In this document: piece by piece, positions 1 to 7,747 of the stretch
Position numbering within the stretch: the stretch's first letter is position 1
Layout: every line of letters begins with the position of its first letter
Made by a program: the position numbers and the translations under genes
The notes under the pieces: generated by a model
Databases searched by the model: none
What the model was told of the DNA's origin: nothing
The model's input: only the letters and a program-made list of their open reading frames with translations
Assembly (NCBI GenBank): GCA_015295885.1
Contig: DVEE01000047.1
Location: 1-12,691, forward strand
Length of the DNA: 12,691 nucleotides
Source of the DNA: Leptolyngbyaceae cyanobacterium M65_K2018_010
Lineage (GTDB): Bacteria > Cyanobacteriota > Cyanobacteriia > Phormidesmidales > Phormidesmidaceae
Reading direction: 5' to 3'

Positions 1-2568
1 AACATAAAATTAATTGTTGGGATTAGTGAAGAAGTTTCGAAATTGAAACTCAAAAGTCGGTTGCTGTTATCGGGGCTGGTGGTGTATCGCCAGGGGACTT
101 TAGCCGTCAAGAACCGCCTCTATCGTGAGGTTTTTAATCCAGCTTGGGTGGCGGAACAACTGGCGAACCTGCGTCCCTACGCTTCCATGTTCAATGCCTG
201 GATTGCCTCCAACCGCCAGGATGACTCCCAACTGTTGCGTGGTCAGGCCCTTGAGCGGGCTCGTCAATGGGCTCGGGGCAAACGCCTGACGGAGGAAGAT
301 CTGGAGTTTTTGGCTGCCAGTGAAACCCTGGATCGGCAAATTCTTGAAACCTCTCTGGAACTGGCCAAGGCCAGGGAAGTCGAAGCTAAACTGCTCCAGG
401 AGCGGCAGGTGGGCCAACTGCAAAAGCGGCTCCTAGGCGTGCTGAGTCTGGCCCTGCTGGTGAGTCTGGGGCTGGGGGGGCTGGCCTTTTGGCAGTTTCG
501 CCGGGCTCTCTCCGCCCAGGTGCAAACCCAGCAAGAAACCATTCGCGCCTTGGCCGCTTCTTCCCAAGCTCAGTTCATCGCTAACCGTCGGCTAGAGGCC
601 CTGGTGGATGCCATTCAAGCTGAAGAGCGACTGCGTAAACTGCCACGACAGCCGCCCTTGCCCCAGGAGATTCGGCTAGCAACTGACTTTGCCCTGCGGC
701 AGGCTGTCTACGGTGCAGAAGAACGCAACCAGTTGATTGGCCATAGCGATAATGTCAATGGCGTGGCGATTTCCCCCGATGGCCAGCGCATGGTTTCGGT
801 CAGTGCCGACAACCAATTCAAGATTTGGCAGGTCACCGGTGCATTGGTGGATACCATCGAGGTCCAGGGGACCGAACTCTATGCTGTCGCCTACGACCCC
901 AGGGGTGAGCACATTGCCGTGGCCGGAGGTGGAGGCTATGGGGCGCTGTGGACGCCGGCGGGGCAGCGACTGGCGACCCTAACCGGTCATTCGGTAGCGG
1001 TGTGGTCAATTACCTACAGCGCCGATGGGGAGTTTCTGTTGACCGCGAGTCAGGATGGTACGGTGAAACGGTGGAATCGCCAGGGACAACTGCTGGACAC
1101 CCTTAACGCCCATCAGGCCCCTGTCTATGGGGTGGCGGTCAGGGCCGATGGCCAACTCCTCGCCACGGCCAGCACCGATGGAACCGCTAAATTGTGGGAT
1201 CGCCAGGGCCGCCTATTGAGCACCTTGGCAGGGCATCAGGGGCCGGTCTGGGCCGTGGCCTTTGCCCCCGATGGCAGCTGGCTGGTCACCGCCGGCGACG
1301 ACCAAACCCTGAAGCTATGGCGAGCCGATGGCACCCTGCTGCGAACCCTGGAGGGACATCAAGGGCCCATTTGGGGCGTTCGGGTAAGCCCCGATGGCGC
1401 CTTCCTAGTGTCCACCAGCGTGGATCAGACAGTCCGAGTGTGGCGCCCCAACGGCACTCTGATCAAAACCCTGCGGGGCCACACGGGTAATGTTTGGGGC
1501 GTCGATATTAGCCCCGATAACCGCACCATCGCCACGGCCAGTTGGGATAACTCCCTGCGCCTATGGCAGACCACCCATCCCCTGGTCCAGCGCCTTGATA
1601 CGGGCGGCGATTACATTACCCAGGTAGTCTTTGACTCCACCGGCAATCGCCTGGTGTCGGCCAGCCTGGGGGGGCAGATTCGCCTCTGGAATCGCCAGGG
1701 TGACCTGCTGCGGACCCTCGGGAGCCATGGGGTTGAAGCCTGGGCGGTGGCGGTGAGTCCCGATGGCCAGTATGTCGCCTCTGGCAGTGCCGACAATACC
1801 GTCAAACTGTGGAGTTTGGAGGGTAAGCTGCTCCACACCCTGAGGGGCCATCCCGATGCCGTCTATGGGGTTACCATCAGCCCCGATGGGAATTTGATCG
1901 CGTCGACCAGTCTGAGTGGCACCCTCAACCTATGGAATCGTCAGGGTAAGCTGCTCCACACCCGCCAGGTCGGTCAGAACTCCACTGCCGCTCCGCAGTT
2001 TAGCTCCGATGGCACCCGGCTGGCCGCTATCGGAGAAACCTCGCTGCAACTGTGGAGCCTTCAGGGAGAACAATTACATCCCCTGGGCAGGCTGGAGGTC
2101 GGCCGGGTGCTGAATTTAGCCTTTAGCCCAGACGGTCAGACCCTGGCTACCGTAAACAACCAAATGCTGCGGTTGTGGAACCTGGAGGGGCAGTTGCTGA
2201 AAACAGTAACTCCCGATCTGCAAGAGGCCGACTTTATCAGCACCGTGGCCTTTAGCCCCGATGGTCGTCGGTTGGCGACGGTGATTTGGCAACAGAATGT
2301 GGGGGCCTGGCAGGTTAAATTGATTGATTTAGAAACCGGCCAGGTTCTACGGGTGCTCCCCGGTCACCAAGGACGGGTCAGACACATCAGTTTCAGTGCC
2401 GATGGCTCCCAGTTGCTGACCGGTTCCTTTGACCGGACCCTAGCGCTGTGGAATTTGCCGCAAAGCTTGACCGTTGATTACCTGACCTTTGCCTGCCAAT
2501 GGGCCCAGGATTATCTGGCGAACCGCCCCCCACCGACGCCCTTTGACGTTACCCTGTGTCAGCGGTGA
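1..2568 (+). CDS. AAA-like/WD40 repeat membrane protein, 5' end missing
   Basis: The frame is open from base 1, and the residues before the first start-like codon (TTG at 43) already fit the family, so the gene begins outside the window. Counting from that TTG: residues 1-100 match the end of the AAA-like (STAND-type NTPase) region of cyanobacterial AAA/WD40 proteins, with recognisable LSGLVV, YREVFN, LANLRPY and LLRGQAL stretches. Residues 100-128 are charged and probably helical. Residues 130-150 form one hydrophobic membrane segment. A short helical stretch follows, then about 14 WD40 repeats (roughly 225-810), enough for two seven-bladed propellers. Repeats 3-7 and 9-10 are canonical, with GH, SPDG and a closing W; repeats 2, 8 and 11-13 are degenerate. 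The tail (DYL...LC) is typical of the family, so the 3' end is intact. By family knowledge this is a signalling or scaffold protein; its ligand is unknown. The Walker motifs would lie upstream and cannot be seen. Confidence 0.9.
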   Translation, partial: NIKLIVGISEEVSKLKLKSRLLLSGLVVYRQGTLAVKNRLYREVFNPAWVAEQLANLRPYASMFNAWIASNRQDDSQLLRGQALERARQWARGKRLTEEDLEFLAASETLDRQILETSLELAKAREVEAKLLQERQVGQLQKRLLGVLSLALLVSLGLGGLAFWQFRRALSAQVQTQQETIRALAASSQAQFIANRRLEALVDAIQAEERLRKLPRQPPLPQEIRLATDFALRQAVYGAEERNQLIGHSDNVNGVAISPDGQRMVSVSADNQFKIWQVTGALVDTIEVQGTELYAVAYDPRGEHIAVAGGGGYGALWTPAGQRLATLTGHSVAVWSITYSADGEFLLTASQDGTVKRWNRQGQLLDTLNAHQAPVYGVAVRADGQLLATASTDGTAKLWDRQGRLLSTLAGHQGPVWAVAFAPDGSWLVTAGDDQTLKLWRADGTLLRTLEGHQGPIWGVRVSPDGAFLVSTSVDQTVRVWRPNGTLIKTLRGHTGNVWGVDISPDNRTIATASWDNSLRLWQTTHPLVQRLDTGGDYITQVVFDSTGNRLVSASLGGQIRLWNRQGDLLRTLGSHGVEAWAVAVSPDGQYVASGSADNTVKLWSLEGKLLHTLRGHPDAVYGVTISPDGNLIASTSLSGTLNLWNRQGKLLHTRQVGQNSTAAPQFSSDGTRLAAIGETSLQLWSLQGEQLHPLGRLEVGRVLNLAFSPDGQTLATVNNQMLRLWNLEGQLLKTVTPDLQEADFISTVAFSPDGRRLATVIWQQNVGAWQVKLIDLETGQVLRVLPGHQGRVRHISFSADGSQLLTGSFDRTLALWNLPQSLTVDYLTFACQWAQDYLANRPPPTPFDVTLCQR

Positions 2569-2698
2569 GTCATTAAGTTAATCCAAATCCCCCCCTTTTT
2601 GCCTTGATTTTGCCAACCCCAAGCTCTAATTTGGGGGGAATGAGTTCCCTGAGATCTACCGTATGCCTAAAACGGAGCAGTGTTCCTGAAATCGTACC

Positions 2699-3007
2699 GT
2701 GATGACCTATCCTCAGCACCCCCCTGAGCCCGATGCCAAACAAAGCAAAGCCTTAGAACAAGCCCGGTTCCTGGAAATCGCCGCCTATTTGCGGCAGGTG
2801 CGGCAGGAGCAGGGACTCAAAATTACGGATGTTGCCCACCCCAGTTCCCTCAGCCCCCAACTGATTCAAGCCATTGAAACGGGAGACTTTCGCAGTATTC
2901 CGGCCTCTATGCCCAGCGGAGTGTGCATTCAGCGCTACGCCGATGCCCTGGGATTGAATGGCATGGAGGTGGCCAGTGGTCTACCGCGGCGGGCCAGTGC
3001 CCGTTGA
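2699..3007 (+). CDS. Small RodZ-type helix-turn-helix protein
   Basis: A 102-residue protein starting at GTG 2699, with an ATG in the next codon (2702); no strong ribosome binding site decides between them. Residues 26-92 match the HTH_25 domain found at the N-terminus of RodZ: YLRQVRQEQGL, then a helix-turn-helix, then IQRYADALGL. Full RodZ proteins continue with a membrane segment and a periplasmic domain. This one stops about ten residues after the domain, so it is a soluble, HTH-only version. The second half of the domain (SIPASMPSGVCIQRYADALG) keeps the RodZ-like spacing, so I see no frameshift. It lies 51 nt before a metal-type ABC permease on the same strand and may share its transcript. 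Whether it binds DNA or, as in RodZ, a protein partner cannot be told from the sequence. Confidence 0.72.
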   Translation: MMTYPQHPPEPDAKQSKALEQARFLEIAAYLRQVRQEQGLKITDVAHPSSLSPQLIQAIETGDFRSIPASMPSGVCIQRYADALGLNGMEVASGLPRRASAR

Positions 3008-3058
3008 GATTTCTGGCCCCATTCCCGCGTCATCATCTGGAGCGAGAGATTTGGCCCT

Positions 3059-3922
3059 ATGGACTGGCTACTAGCCCCTTTAGATTACGACTTTATGCGT
3101 CAGGCCCTGGTGGCCAGCCTATTAGTCGGGATTCTCTGCCCTATCCTGGGCACCTACCTGATCGTGCAGCGGTTGGCCATGCTAGGGGATGTGGTTGCCC
3201 ACGGGGTACTACCGGGGTTAGCGATCGCCCATTTTTTCAACCTGCCCATCCTGGCAGGGGCCTTTGCCCTGGGCCTGTTGAGTACCTTCGTCATTACCTG
3301 GATTCGCAGCCAGTCCCGAATCAAGGCTGATACGGCCATGGCGATTACCTTTTCCACCTTCTTTTCCCTGGGCATTACCCTGATGACGGTGTTCCGCAGC
3401 CGGGTGGATCTGGATCAGCTGTTGTTTGGGGATATTCTCAGCATTGGCCCAGGGGATGTCCAGCAAATTGCCCTGATCACCGTGGTGCTTCTGGTTGGGG
3501 TGAGGCTGTTTTATAAAGAACTGCTGTTTTTTACCTTCGACCCTTTGGGGGCTGAAGCCCTGGGTTTGCCGGTACAAACCCTCAACCTAGGGCTGATGGC
3601 CGCCATTACCCTGGCAATCATTGCTGGCATCAAAACCGTCGGGGTGATTCTGGTGGTAGCCCTGATGGTGGGCCCGGCCGCGACCGCCTATCTGCTGGTC
3701 AAAGAACTGCACTGGATGATGGCCCTGGGATCCGTTTTTGGAGTGGGGTTTGGCTGGGTTGGCATGTACCTCAGTTATTACTTGGATATTCCCTCTGGGC
3801 CGGCGATCGGGTTAACCGTATTCGGTGGTTTTTTACTGGCGTTACTGTTTAGCCCCCGGCAAGGCATCCTCACCCGGGGCAGGCCGCGGCGGGCGGCACC
3901 CCCCGGCCACGATCCTGGTTAA
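3059..3922 (+). CDS. Metal ABC transporter permease (ABC-3 family, Zn/Mn type)
   Basis: A 287-residue, very hydrophobic protein with about eight membrane segments, the usual size for ZnuB/MntB-type permeases. The N-terminus has the family pattern ILCPILGTYLIVQRLAMLGD followed by AHGVLPG (residues 25-53), with Asp44 and His48 in the places where the family usually has GDA.SHA.LPG. LLFGDIL (121-127) and the GIKTVGVILVVALMVGPAATA region (190-210) are also typical; the latter is the area that contacts the ATPase. The protein ends in a short basic and proline-rich tail. The start ATG follows a weak GAGAG at 3044-3048. Family role: inner-membrane channel for Zn2+, Mn2+ or Fe2+ import, working with an ATPase and a metal-binding protein. 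Neither partner gene is adjacent, so the substrate cannot be assigned. It converges on hypB across a 38-nt gap. Confidence 0.9.
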   Translation: MDWLLAPLDYDFMRQALVASLLVGILCPILGTYLIVQRLAMLGDVVAHGVLPGLAIAHFFNLPILAGAFALGLLSTFVITWIRSQSRIKADTAMAITFSTFFSLGITLMTVFRSRVDLDQLLFGDILSIGPGDVQQIALITVVLLVGVRLFYKELLFFTFDPLGAEALGLPVQTLNLGLMAAITLAIIAGIKTVGVILVVALMVGPAATAYLLVKELHWMMALGSVFGVGFGWVGMYLSYYLDIPSGPAIGLTVFGGFLLALLFSPRQGILTRGRPRRAAPPGHDPG

Positions 3923-3960
3923 CTCTGTTAACTGTGGGGAATGCTCACGTACCCGCGGCC

Positions 3961-4806
3961 CTAGCGCTGGGCCCGCAGCCAATCGTACCAGGCCTCCAGA
4001 CCAACACCGGAGACCGCAGAGACCTGGAAAATAATCAGATCTGGGTTGACCTGGCGAGCATAGGAGCAACAGCGGTCCACATCAAAGCGGACGTAGGGCA
4101 ACAGGTCTAGCTTAGTCAGCACCATCACCTGGCTAGCCCGAAACAGGTGGGGATACTTCATCGGTTTATCTTCGCCCTCGGTCACCGAGAGCATGGCCAC
4201 CTTGGCCCCTTCGCCCAGGTCAAATAGGGCCGGGCAAACCAGATTACCCACGTTCTCAATCAACAGCAGGGATTGGGGGGGTGGGTTGAGCTGTTCTAGG
4301 CCGCGCTCGATCATGGCCGCTTCCAGGTGGCAGCCGGTGCCGGTGTTAACCTGCAGGGTGGGGCAGCCGGTGGCGGCAATCCGCTCGGCATCCTGAGTGG
4401 TTTCCTGGTCGCCCTCAATCACCGCAATGGGAAACTCGCCCTGCAAATCCTGAATGGTTTTAACCAGCAGGGTGGTTTTGCCAGCCCCCGGCGAACTGAC
4501 CAGGTTCAGCGCCGTAATCCGCCGACCCCTGAGCCAGCCTCGATTTTGGGCGGCGATCAGGTCGTTTTTGGCCAGTAGATTTTGCTCTAGGCTGAGGTGG
4601 GTGCCCTGGGGCTGACCAGGGCGATGGTGATGGCCCTGAGCCGGGGCGGCGGCCGGATGCACTGGGGCGTGGGTGTGGGTGACCAGGGTGCCATCGGCCA
4701 GCCGATGGGTGTGGGTACTGGCGGCGGCCGGGGTCTCGCCCCGGTCTAGACCGACTGGGGTGTAGGTGGTTTGGGCTCCGTCGGAGCAGCCGCAGGTGAC
4801 GCACAT
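3961..4806 (-). CDS. hypB: Hydrogenase nickel incorporation GTPase HypB
   Basis: A 281-residue SIMIBI-class GTPase that, with HypA, inserts nickel into the [NiFe]-hydrogenase large subunit in the cytoplasm. Seen in the sequence: N-terminal Cys2, Cys5 and Cys7 (CVTCGC), the high-affinity nickel motif found in some HypB proteins; a histidine-rich stretch with nine His between residues 32 and 70, usually linked to nickel storage; Walker A SSPGAGKTT at 104-112; a metal site from Cys159-His160 and Cys191 (GCHL and NLVCPALFDLGE); and a guanine-recognition motif TKLD at 231-234. All key residues are present. It is the last gene of the hyp cluster, and its ATG lies 2 nt after the hypA stop, implying translational coupling. 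GGAG sits 11 nt before the ATG, inside the end of hypA. Confidence 0.97.
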   Translation of the reverse strand: MCVTCGCSDGAQTTYTPVGLDRGETPAAASTHTHRLADGTLVTHTHAPVHPAAAPAQGHHHRPGQPQGTHLSLEQNLLAKNDLIAAQNRGWLRGRRITALNLVSSPGAGKTTLLVKTIQDLQGEFPIAVIEGDQETTQDAERIAATGCPTLQVNTGTGCHLEAAMIERGLEQLNPPPQSLLLIENVGNLVCPALFDLGEGAKVAMLSVTEGEDKPMKYPHLFRASQVMVLTKLDLLPYVRFDVDRCCSYARQVNPDLIIFQVSAVSGVGLEAWYDWLRAQR

Positions 4807-4808
4807 GG

Positions 4809-5138
4809 CTAATCGATCTCCATTTCCTTCAGGTTAAGTTCTTGGCCTTGGATAATGTCTACCTGGGTGCTGCCACAGGGGCACACCCCAAAGGGTTGGC
4901 TCAGCGCTAGCCGTTGGCCGCACTGGCGGCATTGCCCCAGGCCGGAGGGTTCTAGAATTTCCAGGGTGGCTCCTTCGACCACGGTGCCCTGGGCGCAGAC
5001 ATCAAAACAAAACCGAATGGCTTCGGGCATAACGGCGCTGAGTTGGCCAATTTCCAGGGCAATGCGGCGCACCCGGGCTCCCCCGGCATGGTCCACGGCA
5101 ATGGCCACAATGGTTTGGGTAATGCCCAGTTCGTGCAT
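4809..5138 (-). CDS. hypA: Hydrogenase nickel chaperone HypA
   Basis: A 109-residue nickel metallochaperone that works with HypB. The start is placed at the ATG whose first A is base 5138, not at the TTG two codons upstream. This gives the conserved MHELGIT N-terminus, in which His2 and the N-terminal amine bind nickel. The same A is the last base of the hypE TAA stop, so the genes overlap by one base (TAATG), a classic coupling arrangement. The core segment IGQLSAVMPEAIRFCFD fits the family closely. The zinc-binding cysteines are Cys70-x2-Cys73 and Cys86-Pro-Cys88. The second pair is CxC, where the enzymes studied in E. coli and H. pylori have CxxC. Confidence 0.97.
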   Translation of the reverse strand: MHELGITQTIVAIAVDHAGGARVRRIALEIGQLSAVMPEAIRFCFDVCAQGTVVEGATLEILEPSGLGQCRQCGQRLALSQPFGVCPCGSTQVDIIQGQELNLKEMEID

Positions 5139-6196
5139 TAGCAAATCCTCGGGAGTTGGTCGTCTACAAGTCGATCAATGATGCGCTCGGTGCCAAAGCC
5201 CGTTTTGAGGTAAACCCCCGAGCCCTGGGTCACCTCGCCAATGATTTGGCTGTGGGTGCCCAGGGGGTGCGATCGCATGGCGGCCAGCACCGCCGCGGCC
5301 CGATCCGGCGGCACCACCACCACCACCTTGCCCTCATTGGCCAGGTAGAGGGGGTCCAGACCCAGCAGCTCGCACAGTCCCTCGACCGCTGCCTCCACCG
5401 GCAGTTGTTCCTCCAGCAGGCGAATACCCACCTGGGCGCTATCGGCAAACTCGTTCAGCACCGTGGCCAGGCCCCCTCGGGTGGCATCTCGCATGGCCCT
5501 CACCTCAGGACAAACGGCGACAATGGCCTCAACCAGGCCGTGGAGGGGCTGGCAATCGCTCTGTAGATCGGTTTCGAGGGCCAGCTCACCCCGTGCCACT
5601 AGAATGGCGGCCCCGTGGTTACCGATGGGGCCATTGACCAGCACCACATCCCCGGGCTGCAGTTGGGTGGCCGCAGGCGTTACCCCCGATCGCATCACGC
5701 CAATGCCAGCGGTGTTAATAAACAGCTTATCGGCGCCGCCCCGGGGCACCACCTTGGTATCGCCGGTAACGATGGTTACTCCTGCCTGCTGGGCCGCCCG
5801 GGCCATGCTCTCGACCACCCGGCGGAGGGTATCCATGGGCAGCCCCTCCTCTAAAATCAGTGCGCAGGTCAGGTAGCAGGGGATCGCCCCGCTCACCGCC
5901 AGATCATTCACCGTTCCGTTCACGGCTAGGGCGCCAATGTCGCTACCGGGGAAAAAGATGGGGTCGACCACAAAGGAATCGGTGGTGAAGGCCAGGCGAT
6001 CCCCCAGGGTCAGTAGCTCCGCCAGGGGCAGCCGGGCCTGATCTTCCAAGACGGTTGGTCCCTGGGGCTGAAACTGGTTGACCAGCACACCCGTAATCAG
6101 GTCTTGCATGGCTCGGCCACCGTTGCCGTGGGCCAGGGTCACGGTGGGGTCGGTCATAGGGGGCCGTTGACTAAACCGAGGGAAAGAAACCGTCAT
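5138..6196 (-). CDS. hypE: Hydrogenase maturation protein HypE (carbamoyl dehydratase)
   Basis: A 352-residue PurM-like ATPase. HypF transfers a carbamoyl group to the C-terminal cysteine of HypE, and HypE uses ATP to dehydrate it to a thiocyanate, the source of the cyanide ligands on the active-site iron. The C-terminus reads PRIC, with the acceptor Cys352 as the last residue. Other family marks are HGNGG (23-27), TDSFVV (72-77), NGTVNDLAVSGA (93-104), TGDTKVV (144-150) and DATRGGL (237-243). The start is uncertain: ATG 6196 is used here, but ATG 6157 (Met14), just before TDPTVTLAHGNGG, gives a more typical N-terminus. Neither has a clear ribosome binding site. It lies 41 nt after hypD and overlaps hypA by one base. 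Confidence 0.96.
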   Translation of the reverse strand: MTVSFPRFSQRPPMTDPTVTLAHGNGGRAMQDLITGVLVNQFQPQGPTVLEDQARLPLAELLTLGDRLAFTTDSFVVDPIFFPGSDIGALAVNGTVNDLAVSGAIPCYLTCALILEEGLPMDTLRRVVESMARAAQQAGVTIVTGDTKVVPRGGADKLFINTAGIGVMRSGVTPAATQLQPGDVVLVNGPIGNHGAAILVARGELALETDLQSDCQPLHGLVEAIVAVCPEVRAMRDATRGGLATVLNEFADSAQVGIRLLEEQLPVEAAVEGLCELLGLDPLYLANEGKVVVVVPPDRAAAVLAAMRSHPLGTHSQIIGEVTQGSGVYLKTGFGTERIIDRLVDDQLPRIC

Positions 6197-6237
6197 GGCA
6201 AGGGCAGGACTGGGGTAGAACCGGGGGCGGGCGAAGC

Positions 6238-7389
6238 TTAGACCTGGGCCAGGCGACGCGGCGGCGGGGCGGGGTGGGGGCGACCATGGCCATACTTGTA
6301 GTAGGCCGCGCAGGCCCCCTCCGAAGACACCATGCAGGCGCCCAGGGGGTGCTCGGGGGTGCAGGCAGTGCCAAAGACCTTACAGTCCCAGGGTTTTTTC
6401 ACCCCCTGCAGGATTTCACCGCAGGCGCAGGCCCGGTGGTCCGCGACCTGACCATGGGGCAGGGTGAACTTGGCCTCCGCATCAAACCGGGCGTAGGCCG
6501 GGTGCATCCGCAAACCCGAGGCGGGAATATCTCCCAGCCCCCGCCATTCAAACTGGTCCCGCACCACAAAGACCCGGGCCATGGCCGCCAGGGCCACCGG
6601 ATTGCCCGTGGCCTGCACCAGGCGGGTGTACTGGTTTTCCACCTGGCAGCGGCCCTCGGCCAACTGACGCAGCACCATCCCCAGGGATTGCAGGATATCC
6701 AGGGGCTCAAAGCCAGAAATAGTGACCGGTTTGTGATAACGCTCCGCAATCACCTGGTAGGGGCGAGCCCCAATTACCACACTGACGTGGCCCGGGCCAA
6801 TGAAGCCATCCAGTTGCAGGTTGGGATGGCTGAGTAGGGCTTCCAGGGCGGGCACTACCAGCACATGGTTACAAAACAGGCTGAAGTTCTCAATCCCCTG
6901 GCGTTCGGCCTGGAGAACGGTGAGGGCAGTGCTGGGGGCGGTGGTCTCAAAGCCAATGGCAAAGAACACCACCTGGCGGTCCGGATGGGCGGCGGCGATC
7001 TCCAGGGCGTCCAGGGGTGAGTAAACCAGGCGAATATCGGCCCCGGCCGCCTTGGCCTGCAGTAAACTCTGGCGTGACCCCGGCACCCGCATCACATCCC
7101 CAAAGGTGGTGAGAATCACCGAGGGATACTGGGTCAGGGCGATGGCGTCATCCAGCCGTCCCCTAGGCATAATGCAGACCGGGCAGCCCGGACCATGGAC
7201 CAGCTCAACGGTAGGGGGGAGTAGGGCCTCCAGGCCGTACTTAAAAATGGCATGGGTGTGACCACCGCACACCTCCATCACCTTGATCGGACCGGGCCGC
7301 TCCGCCGTCAGCTGGTCCCCCAGCGCCCTAATGGCGGCCAGCAGCCCCTGGGCCTTTTGGGGATCGCGAAATTCCTGGACGTATTTCAT
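6238..7389 (-). CDS. hypD: Hydrogenase maturation protein HypD (Fe-S scaffold)
   Basis: A 383-residue protein that, in complex with HypC, is the scaffold on which the Fe(CN)2CO unit is built. Conserved motifs are present: CGGHTH (41-46), HGPGCPVC (65-72) and GFETTAP (146-152). Cys41, Cys69 and Cys72 are the cysteines known to matter for iron binding and redox chemistry. The C-terminal iron-sulfur region contains Cys321, Cys323, Cys336, Cys343, Cys352 and Cys360, enough for the expected [4Fe-4S] cluster. Length is close to the usual family size, with a short proline/arginine-rich tail after residue 368. The start at ATG 7389 gives the usual MKY...EFRD beginning. It lies 50 nt after hypC in the same operon. 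Confidence 0.97.
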   Translation of the reverse strand: MKYVQEFRDPQKAQGLLAAIRALGDQLTAERPGPIKVMEVCGGHTHAIFKYGLEALLPPTVELVHGPGCPVCIMPRGRLDDAIALTQYPSVILTTFGDVMRVPGSRQSLLQAKAAGADIRLVYSPLDALEIAAAHPDRQVVFFAIGFETTAPSTALTVLQAERQGIENFSLFCNHVLVVPALEALLSHPNLQLDGFIGPGHVSVVIGARPYQVIAERYHKPVTISGFEPLDILQSLGMVLRQLAEGRCQVENQYTRLVQATGNPVALAAMARVFVVRDQFEWRGLGDIPASGLRMHPAYARFDAEAKFTLPHGQVADHRACACGEILQGVKKPWDCKVFGTACTPEHPLGACMVSSEGACAAYYKYGHGRPHPAPPPRRLAQV

Positions 7390-7439
7390 GGCAGGTACTG
7401 TTCCAAGGGCAAAGGGGAGCCAGCGGTGGCGACGGTGGT

Positions 7440-7730
7440 CTAGCCCTGGGCTGGGATAGGGCCAAAGGGCGGATCAGCCAGGGTGGCTTGCAGGGCCGCC
7501 ATTTCCTCCAGCATGTCAAGGGTGATTTGGGCCTCCTCTGGGTCAATGCGGTTCAGGGCAAACCCCACATGGACTAGCACCCAATCCCCCAGACAGGACT
7601 CCACCGGGTGGTCTTCATCGACAATGCAGGCAATGTTGACGCCCCGGCGCACCCCGCCCACATCGACGATGGCCAGCTTTTGCTCCCCATCGGTAATCTC
7701 TAGAATCTGTCCTGGAATGCCTAAACACAT
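7440..7730 (-). CDS. hypC: Hydrogenase assembly chaperone HypC
   Basis: A 96-residue HypC/HybG/HupF-family chaperone. It begins MCLGIPG, with the essential Cys2 that binds the iron unit in the HypCD complex and then contacts the large-subunit precursor. GDWVLVHVGFAL (48-59) is the second family signature. An AAGGA ribosome binding site lies 9 nt before the ATG, and the gap to the hypF stop is only 17 nt, so it is probably read from the hypF transcript. The C-terminal 15 residues (proline-rich) extend past the conserved fold. Confidence 0.97.
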   Translation of the reverse strand: MCLGIPGQILEITDGEQKLAIVDVGGVRRGVNIACIVDEDHPVESCLGDWVLVHVGFALNRIDPEEAQITLDMLEEMAALQATLADPPFGPIPAQG

Positions 7731-7747
7731 GGTTTCAAGTCCTTTTC

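Noticed and set aside
43..45. TTG as the start of the WD40 gene
   Set aside because: The frame is open back to base 1 and the encoded residues already belong to the AAA-like region, so the gene is cut by the window edge.
2583..2638. Possible terminator after the WD40 gene (CCAAAT with ATTTGG, plus C-run and G-run)
   Set aside because: The arms are short, the loop is about 40 nt and no T-tract follows, so the pairing is not convincing.
3918..3932. GTTAAC repeated twice at the end of the permease gene
   Set aside because: Too short to be a terminator or attachment site; probably chance.
5156..5876. Overlapping + strand open frames opposite hypE
   Set aside because: Antisense shadows of hypE with biased composition and no family likeness.
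6274..6837. A 187-residue open frame on the + strand
   Set aside because: It lies fully opposite hypD, has no recognisable domain and is expected from GC-rich coding sequence read in reverse.
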